From positions 1 through 64,000 of the forward strand of contig NW_026570416.1 in assembly GCF_019649055.1 (NCBI RefSeq): a stretch of DNA of 64,000 bases, in the 5' to 3' direction. The notes under the pieces are model-generated. The model saw only the letters and a program-made list of their open reading frames with translations. It had not been told where the DNA came from and made no database searches. This document shows positions 9,481-19,947 of this stretch, piece by piece. The translations under genes were made by a program, and so were the position numbers. Positions within the stretch are counted from its first letter, which is position 1. Every line of letters starts with the position of its first letter. The stretch is from Paramacrobiotus metropolitanus. Taxonomy: Eukaryota; Tardigrada; Eutardigrada; Parachela; Macrobiotidae.

Positions 9481-11880
9481 TTAGCTCGCGTCGCATTCGA
9501 TGACGGTCGGTTTTGCTGGGTCAAACTTTGCCAATACTGGACCTTCACATAACAACTTTTTCAAGCTATTGAACTCTTCCTCATGTACTGCTGTCCAGTC
9601 CTTTTTCACGTGCTTATCTTGTCTCAGCAGTTCATATAAGTGTGAAGTCTTCTGTGCATATCCCATTATGAATTTGCGGTAATAGTTCGCCAGTCCAAGG
9701 AATGACCTTAACTGCCTTTCCGTTTGAGGCCGTTTAAATTCCGAGACCGCGGTGACCTTTTCCGGGTCCATACGAATTCCGTCTTCGCTGAGTATATGAC
9801 CCAGAAATCCCATTTGTCTCATTCCAAATTCGCACTCGGTTGGTTTAATCGTGAATCCCGCTTCAACCAGACTCATTAAGACATTTCGCAGATTCTGCAT
9901 GAAGATCGCCCAAGTCTTTCCGGCGAAGATTACGTCGTTAATGTACCCGAAAACGCAACCCTTTCTTTTCGCTTTCGAGAGAACTTTATCCATACACAAT
10001 TGAAATGTTGCTGGTCCGTTGCAAACTCCAAATGGCATTCTTTTAAACCGGTACATTCCATCTTGTGTTACAAAAGTCGTCTTATTGATTGACGCTGGGT
10101 CCATTGGGATCTGCCAGAATCCACTTTGTAAATCCATTTTTCCGTAATATTTGTTGCCCGCACACGCATCGAGCAATTCATCTGGGTTCGGTAGCGGATA
10201 GTTATTCTTTCTCGTTAGCTTGTTAAGCATGATGTAATTGACGCAAAATCTTGTTCCCATTGTTCCGTCACCGTTTTTCTTCACTGCCAGCACGACTGGG
10301 AAACTCCACTCGGCGTCTGACGGTTCAATTACATCTTGTGCTAACATCTCTTCGATATGCTTCGTTATAAACTCGCGGCCTGTCCAACTCGTTCTGGCCG
10401 GGTTACATTTAACTGGTTTCGCATCTCCCGTGTCTATTACGTGAGTGACCCCTTTCACATCTCCATATGGTTTCTTTGATGTGGGTAAGACCTTCCAGAA
10501 TTCCCAGAACGCGTTATACACGTCGTTTTTCTGCTCTTGGGTAAGGTCAGGTCCCAATTTCAAGTTTTGAATTATCTTCGTAAGTTCAGCTTTCGTTGTA
10601 TCGTCCACCTCAGGGTCTTCGAGTACGTTCTTTACTGTCCCTGCGTTGACCTTTACATTCTCCATATGTTCATACGGCTCAACGTAGCCGAGAAGCTGAT
10701 TTTTCTTCACGATTCGGTATTTGCTACTATGATTTGCAATGACGATTTCGAAGTATTTTCCTCTGTGGTCGGTCACTCCTGCCAACGGTTGCACTTCAGT
10801 TTCCACTTGTGGGACCGGTGTAAACATCAGCTTGTTTTGAGCCGGTGCATATTTTCCCATCTTGACCTTTACGCGTGTGCAATTTGACGGTTTCAACTTG
10901 ATTCGTTGGTCACTGTAGACTTTAATCACGTCCTTCGACATTCTAGCCTTTTCCACTTTCAATCTTCTGACTTTAATATCCTTTTCTTTTTCTTCATCTA
11001 CTTCGTCATCCTCATCCAGGTCCATTAAATCCTCTTGCTCCGAAAGGTCACTTACACCTGAATCTTCCGAAGTTGTTGAATTGTCACTTGAACTCGTCCA
11101 CTCTGAATCCGAATTACTGCTCTCATATTCCTGTGCAGTGGCTTGACCTTTGTCAGCCTTTTCAAGTGGGCGCTCATCAACTCCTTCGTCTTCCGATGAA
11201 AGGTCACTTTCGTTTTCTCGCGAATCGCTAAGTTTTTTCGCTTTCGAATTTTTGAGCAGGGGTTTGTCCCCTTCTTTTGCCTTTCGCCCATTTCGTTCGG
11301 CTACTCTCGGGTGACTCCTTGCTACTCGAATTCTCGTTGGTGACCTTTCTGACTGATCGGAGTTTGACCTTTCTTCGTTCGATTTTGACTTTTCCAATTC
11401 GTTTATTTCTTCCAGACTCGACAGTGGCTTTTCGGTCAACTCGACCGGCGGACATTCCTCACCGTTATTGAGTGACCTTTCCCCGTTTTTTGCCTGGGTT
11501 ACTGGGTTTTGCTGTTCATTCGATATTCGTTCAACTTCTTCTTTAAACTTCTTCCACATTTCGCCTCTGTCCGTTAACATCTGTGCAATGTCGAATGCCG
11601 ACTTTGAACTTTCTTCCGTTTCGTTCGATCCTCCTTCAACTATCTCAACTGGTTCCTCCTTCTCTGTTTCTTTTGCTGTCCCCTTATCAACTTCATCCTG
11701 TTGAACTGTTTCGTAACCTTTAGGTCGTTTAGGACCAACAAAAATGCAGTTTGCCATCAGTTCTTCGGTGACCCATTCATCATTTGGAATCGTTTCATAC
11801 ATGCACCATGTATCACCGCCTCGTTCGGGGTAGTCCACTCCATCTGGGTCTGGTGCAAAGGTCACCTTTTTCTTTTGCAT
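9481..11880 (-). pseudogene. pol: Element A reverse transcriptase, catalytic Asp changed and truncated by stop
   Basis: Copies element RNA into DNA. The first ~430 codons are acidic and Ser-rich, including a run of Glu/Asp before the catalytic part. The RT follows with KMDLQSGFWQIPM, RFKRMPFGVCNGPATFQ and a palm motif that reads YIND (codon at 9937-9939) where element B has YIDD; the changed residue is one of the metal-binding aspartates. The thumb region ends in LGHILSEDG and RSFLGLANYYRKF. The frame closes at a TAA (9481-9483) just after ECDAS, where element B has an AAA codon and continues into RNase H, so this is a broken polyprotein. Confidence 0.9.
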
Positions 11881-11898
11881 TATTCCCGGTAGCCTTCT

Positions 11899-12711
11899 TT
11901 ACCGGGTCACTTGTAATTCTCGCATCTCTTTTACGTCGAATCTGGGGATCTCTTCTTCGAATTTATTCCAGTATTTTTGGAATATGTCTTCGTTCCCCTC
12001 TTTTAACGCATCGTAGTACACTTGGAGCGATTCGTAGACAGGTGTACCAAGTCCTGCCGGGAAAATAATCGTCCTTCCTTCACCTTTATACATGTGGTTT
12101 ACACGAAAGTCCCAGAAAAGGTCAACTCTTGCTTCTTCCCACATCTCTCCTTCTTCGTTCATCTCTTCTATTTCTCTTTCGAATCTCTTTTGGGTTGCTA
12201 CCGAATCAAGGGGATCTTGGATTCCTTTCTCCACACGTTGCAACCAATGGTTTAGCCATCTGCCTCTTCCGATTATAAAACTTTCCACGCATGACAACCA
12301 CGTTCGATATCTATTCCAATGATACCGTTCAATGTGTGGTTTCCACATTTCGTTTGTCCGCATGATGCTTTTCACTTCCTTTTGGGCATGACCTTTAAGG
12401 TCTGCTAATGCGGCGTTACATTTCGGCCATTCTGAAAGGTCATCTTGGGAGGCATTTTCACAGCATCCTGCACATTCCCATTGTGGTTGTATTCTGCACG
12501 GGTCCTCGAAGTAGCCGTGGTGACAACTCCTGGCTCGTTCGTCTGAAGTTAATGACCTTTGACTCGCTTGCGGTTTAACCTCTTCCTGTGCTGTTGTGTC
12601 TTGTTCGCATTCGATTGGGGTTACGCTTTTGTCCTCAGAGGATATTTCGATGACCTCTGGTTCTTTTTGTGTTCGGTGACCTTTCAGCTGTTCGAGCGCC
12701 TTGTTACGAAT
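11899..12711 (-). CDS. Element A Cys/His region between PR and RT
   Basis: Open from the protease end to 11899 over overlapping frames; the clear piece is 11899-12375 with its upstream continuation to about 12700. It holds a SUMO-interacting-like motif (EVIEISSED), then a Cys/His cluster of the form SCHHGY-x4-PCR-x-QPQW-x-C-x2-CC with a further WPxCNAA. After this comes a Trp-rich segment (IERYHWNRYRTWLSCVESFI) and DLFWDFRVNHMYKGEG. Element B has the same order (54423-55260). I know of no Ty3/gypsy element with such a domain here. It could bind zinc, but that is inferred from residue spacing only. Confidence 0.55.
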   Translation of the reverse strand: MRNKALEQLKGHRTQKEPEVIEISSEDKSVTPIECEQDTTAQEEVKPQASQRSLTSDERARSCHHGYFEDPCRIQPQWECAGCCENASQDDLSEWPKCNAALADLKGHAQKEVKSIMRTNEMWKPHIERYHWNRYRTWLSCVESFIIGRGRWLNHWLQRVEKGIQDPLDSVATQKRFEREIEEMNEEGEMWEEARVDLFWDFRVNHMYKGEGRTIIFPAGLGTPVYESLQVYYDALKEGNEDIFQKYWNKFEEEIPRFDVKEMRELQVTR

Positions 12712-13898
12712 TTAGCTTGTAAACATCTGTTCCTCTTCGGCTATTCGTTTCAATACCCGTAACCTTTCACTCTTTTTATCCTTCCACACTTTAGCCGTCT
12801 TTATTCCCAGTGCCTCTGGTACTGGGATAGGCTTTGCCCACTCCGTGCCTGGCACAAGCGATTGTTTCGCTACGACCGCCGCTTCTTTCTGTGTGGCAAT
12901 TATCTCCTCAAACATTGGTGACCTTTCATTTTCGGTAGCAGGTCGTGATTCGAAAAAGGGTTCCTTTTGAGGATCACATTCTGTTACTTCTTCTTTGGCT
13001 TTATCTGGTGACCTTTCGTTTTGGGTGGCAGATCGTGGTTCGAAAAGGTTCGAAGTACGCTCTGGTTCCAAGTTCTCAGTCACTGGTGACCTTTCGTCTT
13101 CCTTTCCCAGTGCCTCTGGTACTCGGATAACTTCTTCAACTTTTCCATTTTCATTTTTCGTTTCCAGTGCCTCTGGTACCGGGATAATTTCTTCCTGCTG
13201 CACTTTTGTCATTCCCGGTGCCTCTGGTACTGGGATGATCTTTTCTCTTCCCTTTTGTGTCAGCATTGTCCGATTTAACGTGTTTTCAATCTCCTGTTGA
13301 ATCATTTGCAACTGCTCCAATGGTGACAATTCTTTTTGCGTCATCTTTTTCTTTTCGTTTCCCGGTGCCTCTGGTATTGGGATTAGCGTCTTATTAACCG
13401 TTTGAGCATTTCCCGTCTGTTTTACGAGTTCGGTGACCTTTCCGACTTGAACTTTGACAACTGGTTTTGGGTCATCTTCCTTCTCTTCTTCACCTTCGTT
13501 ATCCATTAGTACAAATTTCTTTTCCAAGAAGTCAAATCCCAATAAGACTTGTACGTCGTCACACTTCGGTCGGACGTAGAATGAATGTTCGCTAGTCTTT
13601 TTCCTTAAGGTCACTGGCGCTACACAGTAGTGCGTCACCAGGAATCCTGACGTTCCGCTAATTCCATTTATTTTCACCAATCTATCAGGTGGCAATAGGG
13701 CATATAGAGTCCATTATTCTCGCAAAACGGTTTGCTGATCAGCGACGTCTCAGCGCCGGTGTCCAACATTGCGTTGACCTTTATGTCTCCCACTTTCACT
13801 TCGTGTGTATATGCTTCAATTCTCTTCGGTAACTTTCCATTTTGAATCTTCAAGGTGTGAATTTTACATTTCACAGGGATAAGCGTTAGTCCGAACAT
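12712..13898 (-). pseudogene. Element A retropepsin with VPEA-repeat tail, frameshifted
   Basis: Aspartic protease that would process the polyproteins. The active-site motif MLDTGAETSLIS lies in the piece ending at 13674; the second part (INGISGTSGF then VLLGFDFL, the usual LLG-type C-terminal loop) lies in another frame at 12712-13695. The frame break is near 13690; element B (53467-54321) has one continuous frame. After the catalytic domain come about five degenerate repeats of the (I/V)PVPEA(L/P)G type and FEPR(S/T)AT-like repeats, both unusual for a retropepsin. The VPEA repeats are encoded by near-palindromes CCCAGT-N9-ACTGGG that are almost identical between elements. Confidence 0.8.
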
Positions 13899-14709
13899 CG
13901 TAATATTTTCGCGGCTTTTCTTTATTAGTTCGCTTCTCTGTAGTCATTTTATCACCGGTGACCTTTTCCACATTCTGCACTTGCTCATTTGCTTTTGTGC
14001 TATCCATGTGACCTTTAGTCACTTCATTTATCGTCTGATGGATCAGTTCCTCCTTACGGTTTTCATTTCGTTTATCCCTCAGCTTCTCAATGACTTCACT
14101 TGTTATTTGGTCAGCTCGCTTCAATTCGTCTTCTTCGCCATCTCTCATCTCCTCTGGTGACCTTTCATATGTGACCATATTATATCCCTTTTCGGTCATC
14201 CATTCGATCACCTTTGCAGACACTTCATTGTTTGTTTTCGTCGGGTCGATTTGTGAAGACATTCCGTCTGTTCGGGCTGGTGACTTGTCATTGGCATCCT
14301 TTTGCAGTGCCTCCGATAAGTCCCGTGACCTTTCAACTGCGCCACTCTGTTGCATTTGCGCCATCTCTTTTGACCGTCCTTTTTGTTCATTTTGCGCTAA
14401 GTCCTGTGACCTTTCGTTGCGCTTCATGACAAATCCGCCGTTTGTCAGCTTTTGTATGGGGACTTTTTCCCCATAATTAGGCGGTTTGTCCTCTGGCGGA
14501 GCATTACGTGAATAATTCCAGTCAGCGCATGTCTTCTTATATTCCTCTGCGTTGAATGCTGGGACTGGGTTCGACGACCCTTGCGCTGGTTTCCCGGTAA
14601 CCAACTCTTCTAGTCGCTTTCTTTCACATTGCGTTCGTAACTGTTGCATGTCCCAGTCCTCTTGTGACATTTTTGCTTTCTGCTTTGCTTCGGCGTTACG
14701 GGTATCCAC
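13864..14709 (-). CDS. Element A pre-protease ORF, charged
   Basis: ORF of 281 codons ending just before the retropepsin. It is rich in Glu, Lys, Arg and Gln and probably helical. Segments such as NAPPEDKPPNYGEKVP, RSRDLSEALQKD and VIEWMTEKGYNMVTYERSP are conserved in element B (52195-53507). No known domain was recognised. Many of its ERS, KGH and KVT tripeptides are the translation of AAAGGTCA in different frames; in element B they become ERS (AGA TCA), KDH and KI. It is likely the N-terminal part of a PR-RT-IN polyprotein; the ATG at 14709 may not be the natural start. Confidence 0.5.
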   Translation of the reverse strand: MDTRNAEAKQKAKMSQEDWDMQQLRTQCERKRLEELVTGKPAQGSSNPVPAFNAEEYKKTCADWNYSRNAPPEDKPPNYGEKVPIQKLTNGGFVMKRNERSQDLAQNEQKGRSKEMAQMQQSGAVERSRDLSEALQKDANDKSPARTDGMSSQIDPTKTNNEVSAKVIEWMTEKGYNMVTYERSPEEMRDGEEDELKRADQITSEVIEKLRDKRNENRKEELIHQTINEVTKGHMDSTKANEQVQNVEKVTGDKMTTEKRTNKEKPRKYYDVRTNAYPCEM

Positions 14710-14844
14710 ATCCCGTGATTCCCATTCGGTCTGTAGGCCACTTTTTGCCAGATTTCCTTCCTTTGCAGCGTTATTGCATCTACAAGTGAGTCTTCGGAGT
14801 TCTGTTGTGCCGTTTCGCTATTCTTTGCTGCGCTGTTCGCAGTG

Positions 14845-15564
14845 TCAAGTCTGTTTCTTGACCTTTAACACGGCACTTTCACCGTGACCTTTAGCGTTCG
14901 CACTTGCTCCGCGACCTTTCACTTGAACTTTTCCAACGGAAGGTGACCTTTCATCTTTACCACTACTAACGGTGATATTCTGCTTAATCCATTCTTGCCT
15001 TGCCAGCTTCTTCTTCTTCGTCTTCTGAACAGTTCCAAAACTTTGGCTTTGGCTCCCGTAACAATCGCAACTTGGCTCCTTCGCCTTATCGTTTTCTGCC
15101 AAAATTTTCGAATTTCGCGTGCTGTCTGTTTTTTCCTCTTGCGCAGTGTCGTTCTGCGGTTTCTTCTGATTCAGGAGCACCTGTTGAATCTTTGCATTTC
15201 GTTGTGCGCGTCGTTGCGCTAGCACTTCTTCGCTGCAGTACGGTGACCTTTCATTTTGCTGCACTTTTTGCAGTGTCGCGCTACCGTCACGACAATTTCC
15301 ACTCGCAGTACCATTCTGCGGTGACCTTTGGTCCCGTTGCACGTTTCCACTCGCAGTGCCATTCTGCGGTGACCTTTGATTCTGTGACGGTATCCCTATA
15401 ACCGTTCCATTTCCTTTTTGTGATGACGGCATCCATATAGCCGTCTCTCTTTGCTGTGGCGGCATCCATCTAGCCGTTTCTTGTGGTTGCGGCATCCATA
15501 TAGCCGGTCCATTTTGCTTTTTCGCTGACAGCATCCATATAGCCGTTGCAGTGGTCACATTCAC
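14845..15564 (-). CDS. Element A spacer ORF with WMP and QNGTA repeats
   Basis: ORF of 239 codons between gag and protease, with no family I recognise. The first half repeats short peptides of the AIWMP and SPQNGTA types; the second half is Lys/Gln/Asn-rich. The peptide repeats are encoded by short DNA inverted repeats (15142-15584) whose arms change in a compensatory way, described under findings. Element B has the corresponding ORF at 52195-53178, where WMP appears as KMP. The start is uncertain; in element B the equivalent frame opens with an ATG just after gag. It may be part of a Gag-PR polyprotein rather than a separate protein. Codon content is distorted by nucleotide words (ERSP, QRSP from AAAGGTCA). 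Confidence 0.5.
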   Translation of the reverse strand: MNVTTATAIWMLSAKKQNGPAIWMPQPQETARWMPPQQRETAIWMPSSQKGNGTVIGIPSQNQRSPQNGTASGNVQRDQRSPQNGTASGNCRDGSATLQKVQQNERSPYCSEEVLAQRRAQRNAKIQQVLLNQKKPQNDTAQEEKTDSTRNSKILAENDKAKEPSCDCYGSQSQSFGTVQKTKKKKLARQEWIKQNITVSSGKDERSPSVGKVQVKGRGASANAKGHGESAVLKVKKQT

Positions 15565-15644
15565 TGCAGTACTATTCTGCAGTGGTGACCTTTCCCTTTT
15601 ATCCGGTGGTTTAGGGTCGGGTCGATCAGTAGGCTCACCGGTGC

Positions 15645-18600
15645 CTACTGATCTTGCCCGTTTCCCTGAACCGGCGCCCCTCCTTGTTGTGCGCCCTGCA
15701 CATTTCCTTGTTGTTGTTCATTCACCAAGCCGCCTCCGTTTGGCTGGCCACCACCCTGTTGGTAGTTTCCACCTCCATTTCCACCGCCTCTGCAATTTCC
15801 GCGGCCAAAGCCTCTGTTCCTTCCTCTGAAGCCGCCGCGGCCGAAGCCACCACGGCCGTAGCCACCATTCTGGCCACCACCATTTCCGTTTCCATAGTTA
15901 CTGTTTCCGTTCCCTTGTTGGTTTTGGAAGTTTGCTTTGTGTTGGTACCATTGGGTGATGAGGTCATATCCGTTTGCGACCGCTGGGCGCCAGCCACCTA
16001 TAGCTCGGAGGCGTTGCCACTCGTTAAAGGCAAACAGATTCGGGTTCTGTTCTGGTGGTGTATTGGCGAACTTGCACCCCTGTGTCTGATGATTGCCATA
16101 CATGCAGTTCTGGCACATCTGAACGTTGTTCGCCACCCATCCATCAATCATCTGGAACTTGAACTCTGTTCGTGATCCTTGATTCTGCTGTTGATTCCCT
16201 CTGAAGTTTCCTTGACCTTGACATCGTCCCTGGTTCTGGAAGTTCCCCTGACCTCCATTCCAGTTTCCATTTCCGTAATCGTTTCCGCCGAAGTATACGT
16301 TACCCCCTCCTTGTTGTGGTAACCCCATATTCGGAGGCATATTCTGAGGTGGCGGCTGGGCTACATTCTGGGGAGCCACATTCTGGGCCACTGGCCTCAC
16401 CTGGGCCGCTGCCTGTATCGCTGCCACCATTGCGTATGTTAACGGTTGCCCGGTCTGACTGTCGATAAAGGTCACTTCCTTTGTAACCTCTTGGACCGGC
16501 GCCTCTCTACGGTACTCGACTGGCTGTTGGACTGGTGCAGCCGCCATCCTCTGTTGCGGTACATTTTCAACTTGGCCTTGGCGGATGGTCACGTATTCCT
16601 GATTACGTTGACCTTTAGGCGCCTTATATTTGTCTTCTCCCGCTGACAAGTGACGGAAAAAGTCTTTGATTTCGGTTGGGAGTCCTGCACTGTTGCGTGC
16701 GTAGTGCCTTATAAAGGTCACCATCCACTCTACATCCTTCGATCAGGAATCCGACTGCTTGCTTTTCAGTTATGATCCTCTTCGCCTTGTATTTCATAAT
16801 CGCTTGATAAACTGATCAAGCGATTCTTTCAAGGTCAAATTTCTTGCCATAGCTTCTCGTAAGCCAAGAACTTCCTCGTCACGGTCTCCATATTCATCTT
16901 TAAATTTGGCCATCCATTCTGTAATGGTGTATTCCGTTTCTTCCTGGAGTGCGATTTCTCTCTCTCCTTCGAACCAGGTCTTCGCTGGTCCTTTGACTGC
17001 GCTGGCTATTTCAATCAAAATCTGATCGTCAGTGAGATGATATGTCCGTTGGGTGTCTCTGACCAATTGTGTCCAACCATTCACTGCGTCGCGACTTCCG
17101 TCAAAGGTCACCAATGTCGTTTTCCGTGCCATCGAATTGAATGCGTTTACCAATTTCTGTGTCGGATCTTGATCTTCTACTGCACTAGAATCACTGTCGT
17201 CATCTTCCTGGTTTCGCTTCGCCTTTGCGTAGCGGGACTTCCTTGGGCGTTCTTGACGGCTAGACGGTCTATCCTGTTTCCTTTCATCAATGAGGATTTT
17301 CGTTTCAATATGTGGATGAAATTGGGTGGGATCACCACGATTCGAATGGGAATAAGTTTCCGATGGTGGCTCCTTGTCATCTTTGACCTTTCCCCGTCCT
17401 TTCGTTTTGACACTTCCTCTGCCAGTACCGGTTCGTAGCGGCATATCAAAGTGGAAGCTTTTGCCCGTGCCTGTTTCATGTGCCTTGCTGTAACTGGGCG
17501 GGGGCGACTCCACTGTTGAGGTCTGACTCCATATTGCAGAAGCTGTTCATCTTTGTGCTTATTAGACATAACAAGCGCCTTATTCTCATCTTCGAGGCGC
17601 CTGATTTTAAGTCAGATTGCTCTCTCGTTCTTCAAATTCTGGTTTTCGGTTGACCTTTAACATGTTCTGTGGAGTTGGATTGTTTTTCTCCTGGATCACC
17701 TTCTCCGTATCATTTTCCACCCTCCTGATGTGTTCCGCCAACTGGGTAACATCTCTTTCCAATTTGTATATTCTTCAGCTGCCGCTTTCAGCTGATTCTT
17801 TGTGGGTGACCTCATCTTCCTTCGTCATTACCGTTTGGGTCATATCGATCAGCTCCGTGTTGAGTCTGATGATCTCTTGTGACTTCTGATGGACCGTTTG
17901 TGTGCCATTCTTTATCTTTCAGTTCGAGCACCGTGACCTTTTCATCCAAGAGGTGTGCCTCATGTTTCCACCTCCTGCCCTGTTCGGCTGATGTCTTAGT
18001 GGCTCCTTTCAGCTCGGTATTCTCCTCGGTGACCTTTCTGTTATCCTCCTTCAACGCTTGGTTCTCTTCCATGACCTGTCTGATTTCATTGCTCAACCGT
18101 GCGCCTTCGGTGGCTGTGAGTTCACGCAGGTCCTTAGCCACTTTGACGGCGTCGTCGGCTCTTCTCTGATGATCCTGTGATTCCTTCTGGAGGGTTCCGA
18201 TACTCTCGTCGCGCAGCTTCAATTCGTTTCTGAGCTTAAGCACTTCGTTGGTATTTGTCAACAACCGTTGAGTCGCGTCAATGAGTTTGGCCGCGTATTC
18301 GTCTCTCTTAGCTTCCGCTTCAGTGACCTTTAGTTTCAGTGAGTCACATTCGTCTTTCAGTTCGGCTAAGTGCCGTGACCTTTCAGCTGATTCTTCTGAC
18401 ATGCTCTCGTTGAGGTCACTGACTGCAAGATGACCTTCCATTTCTCTGTCATCTGCCATTTTCAAATATTCGTCGGCCAATTCCTTTTGTCTTTCGTTTT
18501 TCACTTTCCAACCATCTGCGGCACTTTGAAGGTCACCCTGTTGTTGTTCCAGATCAAACAGGCGAGTTTCAAGTGTGGTCAGTCTTTCTCGGTATTCCTG

Positions 18601-19393
18601 TTTCCGCTTGTCCGCCTGTCGTTCGTTAACTTCCAGTTCGTTTTCCATTTCGCTGACGCGTCTCCTCAAAGTTGACGTGGGGCTGTTCGGTGACGGCGGT
18701 CGTACATTGATGACCTTTCCAGTTTGTGTCCGTTCAATGAGGTGCTCTGGTATGTCCTTGAATCGTGTCATACCTTCGGCGCGGTCAGCTTCCTTCATCG
18801 CAGTTTGGAAGGACATGTTCATCGTCGCTTCATCATCCGTGAAGTAGGACTCGTTCGACTCATCTGAGACCATTGGAGTTGCCCAAAGGTCATCGCCTGC
18901 GGTCTTATCGTTCAATGAAAGGTCATCGAGGCCCAGTTCAACGAGTTCCTCTTCGGTGACCTTTGTCTTATCAACTTCCATTTGAGTCAGGTTCACGTTT
19001 TTATCCTGCTCATTCCTTCCGCTAGTGGTAGCATCCGACTGTGATGCCCCAACTAGTTCCGCTATTCTTCCTGTGGGCTTATCCTCCCCGGTAACCTTTA
19101 TCTGGTTCATCGGATCACTTCCCGCTGTAGGCGCGGGAGTGTGTTTCTGGTCGTCACTGGGAGCTTTCCTGATTGGCGACCGCCTCGAGCGCCTTCTGAT
19201 AAGTACTATCAGAGCCTCGTGAATCCTTCTTTTCAAATGCCTTGGGCGCTCGAGTGTTCCGCTCGTGTCCAACTGGACGCGAGTACGGGTACAAATTTTT
19301 TTTGTACGGATTTGGTGCACCTTGCTGTGAGCTTCGGGAGCTTTTGCTTCCCTGACTGCTGTTAGATGTCGGTTCCTCTTGGTCTTTATCCAT
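15645..19393 (-). pseudogene. gag: Element A gag, frameshifted
   Basis: Structural protein. The start is taken as the ATG at 19393 because the following Ser-rich segment (MDKDQEEPTSNSSQGS) matches element B at 48451. The frame changes near 19160, giving a long coiled coil (17812-19150), changes again around 17890-17520, and again near 16790-16730. The piece at 16794-17513 holds a PPxY motif (PPPSYSKA) and a capsid-like helical domain with NGWTQLVRDTQ and KTWFEGE. The last piece (15645-16724) has a CX2CX4HX4C zinc knuckle at residues 204-217 and a Gly/Asn/Arg-rich tail, both typical of nucleocapsid. Element B keeps the same order of parts. The breaks in this copy should prevent full-length Gag. 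Confidence 0.8.
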
Positions 19394-19468
19394 GTTGATC
19401 GGATAACTTGGACGCTCCTGCCAATTGTTCTCACACACACGTTATTGTATGGTTTATTCAATAATCCT

Positions 19469-19947
19469 AAAGGTCACTCTGTACCTCCGAAAATTTTTTT
19501 TTTAAGTCCTTATTAAAGGTCACTTTTTGACTGAAAAATTTCGACTAAGTCCTGTGTAAAGGTCACTTTTTCGGTGAAAAGTTCGAGAGATTTGCCCTAA
19601 AAGGTCACTTTCGGACAAAACTTCGAAACAGCTTTTACGGTTTGGAACACGTTAGCGAATGAAGTCCTACAGCTGCTGATATCGCTGTGCCACTATTCAG
19701 TTCAATTTCACTTCGCTAAAGGTCACCGTTCGTCAGTCTCAGATCCTAAAGGTCACTTAAATAGATCAGTTTGGTCAATTCCAACTTTTTGGTAAAGGTC
19801 ACTTTTCAACTCAACTTCTGTTAAAAGGTCACTTCCCAACTCAATTTCAAGTTAAAGGTCAATTTCCAGCTCAATTATATCAAAGGTCACTTTCTAGCTC
19901 GACTTTGGTCAAAGGTCATTTTTCCTTTGTCTGAACTCAAAAGGTCA
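19469..19947 (-). promoter_or_regulatory. Leader array of AAAGGTCA words
   Basis: Twelve copies of AAAGGTCA lie on the plus strand, starting at 19469, 19515, 19558, 19600, 19718, 19748, 19794, 19824, 19854, 19882, 19911 and 19940. The last six are spaced 28-30 bp apart, with loosely similar pyrimidine-rich filler between them. The element is transcribed from the minus strand, so its leader carries TGACCTTT, the opposite orientation to most copies in the coding part. AGGTCA is the classical nuclear receptor half-site. Whether any host or element protein binds here is unknown. Confidence 0.7.

Noticed and set aside
17812-19461. Start codon at 19461 for the long gag frame
   Set aside because: Before about 19160 this frame does not match element B; the conserved N terminus is in another frame from ATG 19393, so the first ~100 codons are a shadow.
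19794-19947. CRISPR-like array
   Set aside because: An 8-bp word with 20-bp variable filler in an animal retroelement leader; repeat far too short and fillers are related to each other.
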